Positions 16,183-23,623 of a stretch of 33,313 nucleotides of DNA are shown here, piece after piece. The translations under genes were made by a program, and so were the position numbers. Location of the stretch: assembly GCA_029938465.1 (NCBI GenBank), contig JAOZUW010000016.1, positions 1-33,313 on the forward strand, written 5' to 3'. The DNA comes from Bacteroidales bacterium. GTDB lineage: Bacteria; Bacteroidota; Bacteroidia; Bacteroidales; UBA12170. The notes under the pieces are model-generated. The model was not told where the DNA came from. It made no database searches and worked only from the letters and a program-made list of their open reading frames with translations. Position 1 is the first letter of the stretch; every line of letters starts with the position of its first letter.

Positions 16183-17703
16183 CTAGTTGCTTCTTGCTCT
16201 TTTGAAAACAATATTATTAAAAGCTTTCCAGAAATATACAAAATCAGTTTTAAATGGATTTTTCTCGTATGCATCAAGATATTTAATTTCCGAAGCCATT
16301 ATTTCATCTAATGTTTTGGGCAAATCAACGTAAAATGGGGGCACTAATCCTGGTTTATGTTTTAATCTTCTCTCTTTTAATTCGTCAGAATATAAATTAA
16401 AATAATGCGAACTTAATGGCCTCACCCCAACTATCTTCATATCCCCTATAAACACATTAATAAACATGGGTAACTCATCAATCCAGAATTTGCGCATAAA
16501 TTTTCCTGCGGTATTAATTCTAAAATCATCAGCAAATTTACCTCCATCTTGAAGCTTGTGGTGTTCGTAAATATAGGGCTGTAAATACTCAGAGTAAGGA
16601 TGCATAGTTCTCATTTTATAAACACCTATAATTTTTCCTTTTTTTCCATGACGTCTCAATTTTATTAATGGGCCATAAGTAGGATTAGAATCAAACACAG
16701 GTTCAGCAATCTTTCGTGCTACAAAATATAAGGAACCATCAATCATTTTTTCTTCAACAACTTCGAAGCCACAACTGTATAATCGACCTAAAGTCTCAGC
16801 TTTTGACATCACTCTGTTTCTACCTTGAGTAATTTTAAAATAGAGCATTTTAGTAAGGCCAAGTTTGGGGATAATACGTTTAAATCCAAAATCAAAAGTA
16901 TAGATGATCCAATTAATTCCAGGGGGATATTTTTTTAGGATTCTAGTTTTTCTTAAAGAATAGGTTTCTACGAAATTGATATATATTCCACCATCGGATA
17001 ATTTACTATTGGCAGCTTCAAAAAACTTATTGATTCTCAGTATGTTATTAATCTTTTTTAAGTTAACAATATAGTTATACTTTTCATGAGGTTGATTGGA
17101 GATGTTAAACTTTGTAGTAGTAGATAATAGCATTAATTTAGGGTCACCTAAAGATGAATGAAACTCAATAAAATCCAGTGATGAATGGCTAGTTTCATTT
17201 AATATAAGTTCCCTTATTTGGTCAATATTTTCTCCATCAGAATAGTTCTTTATAGGTTTTGTAGGATCAAATTTGTCACGACGTTTAGGAATAACCCGGT
17301 AGCGTTCTAAATCGTCCATTTCCCTATCTAAGACCTTTCTGTATACTACTAAATAGCCCAGCAAGGTTTCTATTATAGTAGCAATGATTACAGTTGTAGC
17401 AATAAGTAATCGGCTATAACTTAAGGAGGCAAAAAAGATAACAAAGGTGATGATGAGTAGAATAAACAAATTACTTTTAACTATGGAATACACATAATTT
17501 ATTTTACCTTTTTCTTTATTTCTGCTGAATTTTCCAAAAATTATGGAACTGCTTATCCATATGATTTCAAAAATAACAAAAGGCATCCAATAATAGTTAA
17601 AGAGTGCTTTTTCTTTTCCTGTTTTGAAATATGCGGCTAACAGAAAGGCCAAAAATACGACGAGGATATCAACGAAAATATAAAATAATGTTCGTTTTTT
17701 CAT
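16183..17703 (-). CDS. phosphoglycosyl transferase with four-helix N-terminus and methyltransferase-like insert
   Basis: 506 residues, predicted to start polysaccharide assembly by moving a sugar phosphate onto undecaprenyl phosphate. Hydrophobic helices lie at about 8-26, 37-57, 78-96 and 98-121. Residues ~165-335 resemble the second half of a class I methyltransferase fold (KFFEAANSKLSDGGIYINF, ETLGRLYSCGFEVVEEK) with no clear SAM-binding Gly motif. The bacterial sugar transferase domain spans ~340-505: YKMRTMHPYSE, the catalytic pair Asp409-Glu410 in DELPMF, and GDMKIVGVRPL. The usual re-entrant membrane helix before KxRTM is not seen. It is the first gene of the operon VanZ-FemAB-Wzi-comB, with a promoter 20 bases upstream. 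Confidence 0.85.
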   Translation of the reverse strand: MKKRTLFYIFVDILVVFLAFLLAAYFKTGKEKALFNYYWMPFVIFEIIWISSSIIFGKFSRNKEKGKINYVYSIVKSNLFILLIITFVIFFASLSYSRLLIATTVIIATIIETLLGYLVVYRKVLDREMDDLERYRVIPKRRDKFDPTKPIKNYSDGENIDQIRELILNETSHSSLDFIEFHSSLGDPKLMLLSTTTKFNISNQPHEKYNYIVNLKKINNILRINKFFEAANSKLSDGGIYINFVETYSLRKTRILKKYPPGINWIIYTFDFGFKRIIPKLGLTKMLYFKITQGRNRVMSKAETLGRLYSCGFEVVEEKMIDGSLYFVARKIAEPVFDSNPTYGPLIKLRRHGKKGKIIGVYKMRTMHPYSEYLQPYIYEHHKLQDGGKFADDFRINTAGKFMRKFWIDELPMFINVFIGDMKIVGVRPLSSHYFNLYSDELKERRLKHKPGLVPPFYVDLPKTLDEIMASEIKYLDAYEKNPFKTDFVYFWKAFNNIVFKRARSN

Positions 17704-17722
17704 GCTTTAAGTGAGTTTGGAG

Positions 17723-17752
17723 CAAATGTAAGGAATTCATGAAATTGAGCAA
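17723..17752 (-). promoter_or_regulatory. promoter of the five-gene envelope operon
   Basis: On the minus strand, TTG (17750-17752), a 19-base spacer and TACATTTG (17723-17730) match the consensus. The transcription start is predicted near 17716, 13 bases before the ATG at 17703. Confidence 0.7.
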
Positions 17753-17796
17753 GTATCTGCTTCATTAAATCCTTCAACAATAAAAAGTGAAAAAAC

Positions 17797-17831
17797 TTTG
17801 AGAAAAGAATGCATTATTTTAGCTACTTTTG
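17797..17831 (+). promoter_or_regulatory. promoter of the DUF5606-pyrD-PPIase operon
   Basis: TTTG at 17797-17800, a 23-base spacer and TACTTTTG at 17824-17831. The -7 element lies inside the longest possible ORF, which fixes the downstream ATG at 17852 as the real start. Confidence 0.65.
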
Positions 17832-17851
17832 CGCCCACTAAACTAAAATAT

Positions 17852-18325
17852 ATGGATTTAAGTAAAATATTATCAATTGCAGGTAAACCAGGTTTGTTTC
17901 AAATGGTTTCCCAATCAAAATCAGGACTTGTTGTAGAATCTTTAATTGATGGTAAGCGTATTCCTGCATTTTCGCATGAACGTATTAGCTCTTTAGAAGA
18001 GATTAGTATATTTACTGAAACTGATGACTTGCCTTTGAAAGAGGTTTTTCAGTTGATCTTTAAAAAGGAAGAGGGTAAGAAAACCATCAGTCATAAATCT
18101 TCTGCTCAAGAATTAAAAGACATGTTACAATCGGTTTTGCCTGATTATGATGAAGATAGAGTATATGTGTCAGATATTAAAAAACTAATCAATTGGTATA
18201 ATTTATTGGTAGATAAAGACTTAATTGATTTAGAAAAGGAAGAATCTAAAGATAAAACTGAAGATAAATCTGAGGAAGAGTCTGAAACTAAGCCTAAAGA
18301 AGAAACTAAAGAGAATAAAGAATAG
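17852..18325 (+). CDS. DUF5606-domain protein
   Basis: 157 residues from MDLSKILSIAGKPGLF, the characteristic start of a Bacteroidota-restricted family (DUF5606). The conserved N-terminal domain runs to about 125 (SGLVVESLIDGKRIPAF, ISIFTETDDLPLKEV, KKLINWYNLLV). The last ~30 residues are a low-complexity Lys/Glu tail. Function unknown; the acidic-basic tail and small size suggest a soluble cytosolic protein. An in-frame TTG at 17798 is rejected because the promoter -7 element falls inside that extension. It is the first gene of an operon with pyrD (31-base gap). Confidence 0.85.
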   Translation: MDLSKILSIAGKPGLFQMVSQSKSGLVVESLIDGKRIPAFSHERISSLEEISIFTETDDLPLKEVFQLIFKKEEGKKTISHKSSAQELKDMLQSVLPDYDEDRVYVSDIKKLINWYNLLVDKDLIDLEKEESKDKTEDKSEEESETKPKEETKENKE

Positions 18326-18356
18326 AGAAATTCTTTGATTTTTATACTGATGAGCT

Positions 18357-19382
18357 ATGTATAAATCCATTATTCGGCCCATTTTATTTAAAATTTATGC
18401 AGAGAAGGTGCACAGCCTTATTAAGTATACTCTGAAAATAGCCATGGCTATTCCAGGTGTTAAATATTTAATTACTGCCTATTATCATATAGACGACCCC
18501 AGACTTGAACGAGAGGTTTTTGGATTAAAATTTAAGAATCCGGTTGGCATTGCTGCTGGTTTTGATAAGGCAGCTGATATGTATAATGAATTGGCAGTTT
18601 TAGGATTTGGACATATTGAAATAGGAACGGTTACTCCAAAAGCTCAGGATGGTAACCCTAAACCTCGTATTTTTCGTTTACCAAAGGATAAGGCGCTTAT
18701 CAATCGTATGGGTTTTAATAATGGCGGTATATCCCCTGCTGTAGAGAACCTCAAGAAACGTAAGACAAAAGCCATTATTGGTGGTAATCTTGGTAAAAAT
18801 ACAGCTACTCCAAATGCACAGGCTGTGGTAGATTATACTGCCGTTTTTGAAGGCCTTTTTGATTATGTTGATTATTTTGTGGTGAATGTAAGTTGCCCAA
18901 ATGTGACTGATCTATGCGAATTGCAAGATCAAGATTATTTGGAGGAGATTTTGTTTGCTGTTCAGAAACTCAATAATGCCAAAGATTTTCCTAAACCTAT
19001 TTTGCTTAAAGTAGCACCCGATTTAAATAATGGGCAGTTAGATGAAGTAATAGAGATAGTGGAGAAAACCAAAATTCATGGTGTAATTGCTACAAATACT
19101 ACCGTTAGTCGTGATGATTTGATCACAGATTTTGAGCCCATAGGTAATGGAGGAATGAGTGGCGCACCTTTAAAAAAGAAATCCACAGATGTGATTCGAT
19201 ATCTTGCCGAAAAAAGCAATAAAGCATTTCCAATAATAGGAGTGGGAGGTATTTTTACTGCTCAGGATGCTATTGAAAAATTAGAAGCTGGTGCTGATCT
19301 GGTTCAAGTATATACAGGATTTATTTATGAAGGGCCAGCTATTGCAAAAAAGATTAACAAAGCCATTTTGAAAAAAATGTAG
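18357..19382 (+). CDS. pyrD: dihydroorotate dehydrogenase (quinone), class 2
   Basis: Fourth step of pyrimidine synthesis: oxidises dihydroorotate to orotate, passing electrons to membrane quinone. 341 residues. The N-terminal helical extension (about 1-45), which anchors class 2 enzymes to the membrane, is present. [12 protein letters not shown] and [19 protein letters not shown] are hallmark segments. The catalytic base is Ser179 in NVSCPN, the class 2 choice rather than the Cys of class 1. A quinone-linked enzyme implies a menaquinone respiratory chain even though PFOR and SdaA point to anaerobic metabolism. Followed after 12 bases by the cyclophilin gene. Confidence 0.96.
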   Translation: MYKSIIRPILFKIYAEKVHSLIKYTLKIAMAIPGVKYLITAYYHIDDPRLEREVFGLKFKNPVGIAAGFDKAADMYNELAVLGFGHIEIGTVTPKAQDGNPKPRIFRLPKDKALINRMGFNNGGISPAVENLKKRKTKAIIGGNLGKNTATPNAQAVVDYTAVFEGLFDYVDYFVVNVSCPNVTDLCELQDQDYLEEILFAVQKLNNAKDFPKPILLKVAPDLNNGQLDEVIEIVEKTKIHGVIATNTTVSRDDLITDFEPIGNGGMSGAPLKKKSTDVIRYLAEKSNKAFPIIGVGGIFTAQDAIEKLEAGADLVQVYTGFIYEGPAIAKKINKAILKKM

Positions 19383-19394
19383 TATTTTGGCTTT

Positions 19395-19985
19395 ATGATT
19401 CAGCTAAAATCCAAAGTCGTGAAAATTTTCTTCTTACTTATCCTTATCAGCATTTTTTCCTGCCAAAAGCAACAGCCACATATTATTATAGAAACAGAAT
19501 TGGGGCTTATTACTATTGAACTATATCAGGATAAAGCGCCTATTACCGTTGGTAATTTTCTAAAATATGTTGATGAAGGTCGTTTAGATTCTTCTACTTT
19601 TTACAGAGTTGTACGAGAGGATAATCAACAAGAAAGCTCAGTTAAAATCCAAGTCATACAAGGCGGATTATTCGAAGATGAACATCCCAAGATGCTATCG
19701 CCAATAGTGCATGAAGGTACAAAAGAAACTGGAGTAAAACACAAGAAGGGAGTAATCTCCATGGCCAGATATGAACCAGGAACAGCTAGTAGCGAGTTTT
19801 TTATTTGCATGGATGATGAACCTGAATTAGATCAAGGTGGTATGAGAAACTCAGACGGTGCAGGCTTTGCAGCTTTTGGAAAAGTAGTAGATGGTATGAG
19901 TATTGCAGAACTAATTCACCATAGCGAAGCTGATGGGCAATACTTAAATCCTCGGATTTTGATTTATTCTATTAAAAGGAAATAG
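19395..19985 (+). CDS. cyclophilin-type peptidyl-prolyl isomerase lipoprotein
   Basis: 196 residues: an N-terminal signal with lipobox (IFSC, Cys at about 23), then a cyclophilin domain. Cyclophilin landmarks are ELGLITIELYQDKAPITVGNF, STFYRVV (the Arg aligns with the catalytic Arg), IQGG, KKGVISMAR, and SSEFFICMDD. The domain is shortened in the way common to bacterial periplasmic PPIases. It probably assists folding of exported proteins as a membrane-anchored periplasmic protein. It is third in the DUF5606-pyrD operon and faces sdaA across about 200 bases. Confidence 0.92.
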   Translation: MIQLKSKVVKIFFLLILISIFSCQKQQPHIIIETELGLITIELYQDKAPITVGNFLKYVDEGRLDSSTFYRVVREDNQQESSVKIQVIQGGLFEDEHPKMLSPIVHEGTKETGVKHKKGVISMARYEPGTASSEFFICMDDEPELDQGGMRNSDGAGFAAFGKVVDGMSIAELIHHSEADGQYLNPRILIYSIKRK

Positions 19986-20183
19986 TACAATAAATAATCA
20001 CTGAACGGCTATTATACTAAGTTGGTTTAATAATTCCGATTTAGAAAATGAATTATATTTGTCTTATTCGATGCGCAAAATCCTTTTATAGCCGTAGCTA
20101 TATAATAATTTTGCAAAAAAGAAAAAGGCGAAAAGAATCGTTTTATATTCGGTATTATTATAGCATTTTAGTATATTATCTAA

Positions 20184-21407
20184 CTACCCAAATCTAAAAG
20201 TAGGTTTCTTAGCAAACTTAGCCAAACCACCCAAAGCAGTTTCTTTATAAAGGCTAGGCAAATCTTTTCCAGTTTCTTTCATAGCTCTTACGGTTTCATC
20301 AAAACTCACAAAATGATCACCATCACCGACAATGGCAAAACTTGCAGCATCAATTGCACGGACTGAACCGTGAGCATTGCGTTCTATGCAAGGTATTTGT
20401 ACTAAACCACCAATGGGGTCACAGGTAAGGCCTAAATGATGCTCTAAACCCATTTCTGCTGCATATTCTATTTGCTTGGTGGTTCCGCCGGCTAATTGTG
20501 CAGCAGCAGCCGAAGCCATAGCACAGGCCGCTCCTACTTCACCTTGACAGCCTACCTCAGCACCGGAAATAGAAGCGTTTTCTTTGATAATATTACCTAC
20601 CAAGCCTGCAGTAGCTAATGCTCTAATTATTCTGTTATCAGTAAAATGATAAGCTTCTTGCATAAAGTATAAAACAGAAGGTAAAATACCTGCAGAGCCA
20701 CAAGTAGGTGCTGTTACTATTTTCCCACCACAAGCATTTTCTTCACTAACGGCTAAAGCATAAGCAAAAAGCTTGGTTGTGTTTTGCAAACTATGACTCA
20801 TGGTTTTGGATTTTACATAATAAGAAGAAGCTTTACGACGAATTCCCAATGGGCCTGGCAATACTCCTTCATTCTCCAAGCCATATTTTATGGCAGATTT
20901 CATCACTTTCCAAATACCCTCAAGGAATTCAATCAAATCTTCTCCCTCTACTTCGAATACATATTCCCAAAACGATTTACCCGTTTGCATAGACCAATCT
21001 AAAACCCCATCCATGGTTTTATATGGATATAAATCCTCTGATTCAAATGTCTTATCTTTTTCATTATCATAGATTATTCTCCCGCCGCCTACGCTATAGG
21101 CTAATATCTCATCTTGTACTTTGTCTTTACTATCAAATGCAGTAAATAATAAAGCATTGCTATGGAACTCCTTTGTTTCCTTTGGTTTCCAAATTATTTC
21201 GAGATCCTTATTCACAAAGACATCTTCCAAAGCTTTATCAGTTAAATGACCTTTGCCTGTGAGAGCCAAACTACCGTATAAGGTCACTTTAAAAGAAGGG
21301 CTTTCTTCATTCTTTTTTAAAAATGCTTGTGCTGCTAATCGGGGACCAATGGTATGGCTACTTGATGGGCCATTACCTACTTTATATAATTCTCTTAGTG
21401 ATTCCAT
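20184..21407 (-). CDS. sdaA: L-serine ammonia-lyase, [4Fe-4S], single chain
   Basis: Deaminates L-serine to pyruvate. 407 residues combine the beta domain (about 1-150, starting ESLRELYKVGNGPSSSHTIGP) and the alpha catalytic domain in one chain. The iron-sulfur ligands are Cys287 (GCQGE), Cys329 (TCDPIGG) and Cys340 (PCIERN); the spacing of 42 and 11 is what I recall for the Legionella enzyme cluster. TAPTCGSAGILP is also conserved. The cluster is oxygen-labile. A near-consensus -7 (TAATTTAG, 21427-21434) lies upstream. Its product, pyruvate, is the substrate of the PFOR encoded about 2 kb away. Confidence 0.95.
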   Translation of the reverse strand: MESLRELYKVGNGPSSSHTIGPRLAAQAFLKKNEESPSFKVTLYGSLALTGKGHLTDKALEDVFVNKDLEIIWKPKETKEFHSNALLFTAFDSKDKVQDEILAYSVGGGRIIYDNEKDKTFESEDLYPYKTMDGVLDWSMQTGKSFWEYVFEVEGEDLIEFLEGIWKVMKSAIKYGLENEGVLPGPLGIRRKASSYYVKSKTMSHSLQNTTKLFAYALAVSEENACGGKIVTAPTCGSAGILPSVLYFMQEAYHFTDNRIIRALATAGLVGNIIKENASISGAEVGCQGEVGAACAMASAAAAQLAGGTTKQIEYAAEMGLEHHLGLTCDPIGGLVQIPCIERNAHGSVRAIDAASFAIVGDGDHFVSFDETVRAMKETGKDLPSLYKETALGGLAKFAKKPTFRFG

Positions 21408-21500
21408 AAGGTATTTTAAATTGGAGCTAAATTAGAAAAAAAAATCAGAACCAGATATACCAAGATCAATGATTTTTTTATGGGAATAATTTATATTCTT

Positions 21501-21532
21501 AACCTAATAAAGGAAGTATAATTAGGTTTTTT
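21501..21532 (+). terminator. terminator-like hairpin related to the 32-bp repeats
   Basis: AACCTAAT and ATTAGGTT are exact complements around a 12-base loop, followed by TTTT. There is no plus-strand gene upstream to terminate. The loop and right arm (TAATAAAGGAAGTATAATTA) closely resemble the start of the 32-bp repeat units, so this may be a diverged fourth copy. Confidence 0.45.
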
Positions 21533-21649
21533 AATTACTGAGCAACAATATAAATATTATGGAGTGTGGTGCTGCACTTGATTTGACCATCCTTTTTAAT
21601 AGTATTCCAAATATAAAGCTAAGCTTGCTCAAATACATGTATTTTTTAT

Positions 21650-21724
21650 TTGCAATCGTTTCCAAAAGGTTTTATCAATCTATATTCTTTCTAAATTATT
21701 AGTTTTTAGGAAATCTTCACAAAA
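21650..21724 (+). repeat. left copy of a 75-bp direct repeat
   Basis: From TTGCAATCGTTTCC to TCTTCACAAAA, identical to 23452-23526 except for one base (A at 21698, G in the right copy). The period is 1802 bases and encloses the AAA-ATPase gene and the T9SS fragment. Confidence 0.97.
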
Positions 21725-21738
21725 TACTCTTATTAACA

Positions 21739-21822
21739 TAATTAGGGAAGTGAGATTGCCTTATATGTACTAATTAGGGAAGTATGATTGCCTAATTTAT
21801 ATTAATTAGGGAGGTATAATTA
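21739..21822 (+). repeat. 32-bp tandem repeats upstream of the AAA-ATPase gene
   Basis: Units 21739-21770 and 21771-21802, and a partial third from 21803, each begin TAATTAGGGArGT and contain an ATTGCC-like or AATTAT segment. They end about 45 bases before the ATG. No spacer lies between units, so this is not a CRISPR array. Confidence 0.85.
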
Positions 21823-21866
21823 TGATTTTCAAAGTATTTTTAGTATTATTGTAGAAAAAAAGATTC

Positions 21867-22994
21867 ATGTGGCTAAATAGATTTTATGAAAACAACGAGC
21901 AATTTTTAATAAAAGGGAAAGTTAATTTATTATATGGTCCTAGAAGAGTGGGTAAAACAGCCCTAATAGAAAAACTTATATCCAAAGCAGAAAAAAAAGT
22001 ATTCATTGGTAATGGCGATGATGTTCAGCTAAGAAACATATTAAGCTCCGAAGATCAAACAAAGATACTTTCCTCTTTTGATACTTATAACTATATTTTT
22101 ATTGATGAAGCTCAAAGAATAAAGAATATAGGTTGGGGTTTGAAAATTTTAGTTGATAATTTACATAGCACAACAATTATTGCAAGTGGATCATCATCGT
22201 TTCAATTGTCTTCACAAGTTGGTTCGCCTTTGACAGGTCGAAGTATCACTAATAAATTATATCCTTTATCTGTTCTGGAATTGAAAGATCAATTTGGTGG
22301 GATGCATATTTATCAAAATCTTGAGAATTTCATGATTTATGGAATGTATCCTGAGGTTTTAAGCCAGTTAAATAATCAAGACAAAACAACATATCTTAGT
22401 GAATTAAGAAATTCATATCTATTAAAAGATATTTTAGAGTTAGAAAATATCAGAAACTCCGATAAATTAATCGATTTACTGCGATTATTAGCTTACCAAA
22501 TAGGTAACGAAGTATCCTTGAATGAATTAGGAAACTCTCTAACACTTTCTAAGCAAACTGTTGCTAGATATATTGATTTATTAGAAAAAGTATTTATCAT
22601 TAAAAAAATAGGTGGATATTCAAACAATTTAAGGAAAGAAGTGAGTAAAAGTAGCCGTTATTATTTTTATGATAATGGAGTGCGGAATGCCGTTATTAAT
22701 AATTTTTCGCCTTTAGAATTAAGAAATGATATTGGAATGCTTTGGGAAAACTTTGCCATTATGGAAAGGTTAAAGAAACAAGAATACCTTAAATTATTTA
22801 GTAATAATTATTTCTGGAGAACTTACGACCAAAAAGAAGTAGATTTTGTAGAAGAAAGAGATGGAAAATTATATGGTTTTGAGTTCAAATGGAATCCTAA
22901 AAAAATAAAAATCCAAAAGGAATGGCTTAAAACTTATCCTAATGCTACTTTTGACACCATTCATAAAGAGAATTTTTTGGCATTTATAATTTAG
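21867..22994 (+). CDS. AAA-family ATPase with DUF4143 C-terminal domain
   Basis: 375 residues of a large, poorly understood ATPase family common as accessory genes in Bacteroidota. Walker A is GPRRVGKT (24-31) and Walker B is YIFIDEAQ (76-83); ASGSSSFQL looks like the sensor 1 strand. A winged-helix segment follows at about 205-250 (SLNELGNSLTLSKQTVARYIDLLEK). The DUF4143 region closes with a PD-(D/E)xK-like pattern: TYDQKEVDFV, then GFEFKW (Asp, then Glu-x-Lys). That resembles a nuclease fold, though activity has not been shown for this family. The gene stands alone and is bracketed by the 75-bp direct repeats. Confidence 0.92.
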   Translation: MWLNRFYENNEQFLIKGKVNLLYGPRRVGKTALIEKLISKAEKKVFIGNGDDVQLRNILSSEDQTKILSSFDTYNYIFIDEAQRIKNIGWGLKILVDNLHSTTIIASGSSSFQLSSQVGSPLTGRSITNKLYPLSVLELKDQFGGMHIYQNLENFMIYGMYPEVLSQLNNQDKTTYLSELRNSYLLKDILELENIRNSDKLIDLLRLLAYQIGNEVSLNELGNSLTLSKQTVARYIDLLEKVFIIKKIGGYSNNLRKEVSKSSRYYFYDNGVRNAVINNFSPLELRNDIGMLWENFAIMERLKKQEYLKLFSNNYFWRTYDQKEVDFVEERDGKLYGFEFKWNPKKIKIQKEWLKTYPNATFDTIHKENFLAFII

Positions 22995-23051
22995 CCTATT
23001 CTTATTTTCAACATAGGGAATTAAACAATTAGGTTATGGTAATGCTTAATG

Positions 23052-23420
23052 CTATTTCTGAATTACAAATTTTATGGGCATTATATCATTGTTATTTTTT
23101 AATTTTAATATGTAAACAGCAGGTTGTAGCTCAGTTAAATCTATTACTTCTGAATAGTTATATCCTCTATAATAAGTTTCGATTTTTCTAATTAAGCGAC
23201 CTCTTATACCCCAAATCTCTATAGAGCTTATTTCTAATTCCTCATCATTTTTATTAGCTTCTAGTATAAAATGACCATTGTTGGGATTTGGATAAATGAC
23301 CATTTGGCTATTATGGCTAGATCTACCCAAATAAATACCACTTAAAGTATCTACATAATAATTATAACCAGACAGGTGAGTGTTTGGTGTAGTAACTTGG
23401 ATACTATAAACAGAGTCCAT
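23052..23420 (-). pseudogene. orphan T9SS type A C-terminal sorting fragment
   Basis: 122 residues with the T9SS type A sorting-domain pattern: IYPNPNNGHFILE, IEIWGIRGRLIRKIE, AVYILKLKNNN, and a basic end (KFVIQK). Such domains sit at the C-terminus of large secreted proteins with an N-terminal signal peptide. Here the frame opens at ATG 23420 with an in-frame TAA two codons upstream and no signal peptide, so the product could not reach the T9SS. I read it as the surviving 3' end of a larger gene, cut off about 30 bases from the right copy of the 75-bp repeat. Confidence 0.7.
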
Positions 23421-23451
23421 AGATTAATTAAATATATTTCACTCAAAGCTA

Positions 23452-23526
23452 TTGCAATCGTTTCCAAAAGGTTTTATCAATCTATATTCTTTCTAAATTG
23501 TTAGTTTTTAGGAAATCTTCACAAAA
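23452..23526 (+). repeat. right copy of the 75-bp direct repeat
   Basis: Matches 21650-21724 at 74 of 75 positions. It ends 27 bases before the nifJ -7 element, so the repeat may originally be nifJ upstream DNA. Confidence 0.97.
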
Positions 23527-23553
23527 ACAATTAAATAAAGTGTCTATTTTTTA

Positions 23554-23561
23554 TAAATTTG
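23554..23561 (+). promoter_or_regulatory. -7 element of nifJ
   Basis: TAAATTTG fits TAnnTTTG. Transcription would start near 23568, leaving a leader of about 55 bases. There is no TTG at the -33 spacing. Confidence 0.5.
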
Positions 23562-23623
23562 CATTCCGTTTTACCTATGGAAGGTCAAACGCATAAATAA
23601 GTAACTATTAATACTTTATAAAG

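Larger units (their letters stand above)
21408..21866. other. 459-base repeat-rich intergenic stretch
   Basis: Besides the sdaA upstream region it holds a hairpin with a T tract (21501-21532), the left 75-bp direct repeat (21650-21724) and 32-bp tandem repeats (21739-21822). I see no ORF worth calling. A single-mismatch -7 (TATTATTG, 21844-21851) could serve the AAA-ATPase gene. Confidence 0.6.

Noticed and set aside
20005-20095. Inverted repeat ACGGCTAT/ATAGCCGT between the cyclophilin gene and sdaA, and a TATATTTG (20054-20061) before a six-codon frame.
   Set aside because: Arms are only 8 bp and 75 bases apart, and the -7-like element has no -33 partner or credible gene.
20777-21072. Plus-strand open frames antisense to sdaA, and similar antisense frames over serS, the GH38 gene and the ferredoxin fusion gene.
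   Set aside because: They mirror the codon structure of well-identified genes and show no domain, start context or promoter of their own.
21739-21822. CRISPR-like array.
   Set aside because: The 32-bp units are directly adjacent with no unique spacers and no cas genes are nearby.
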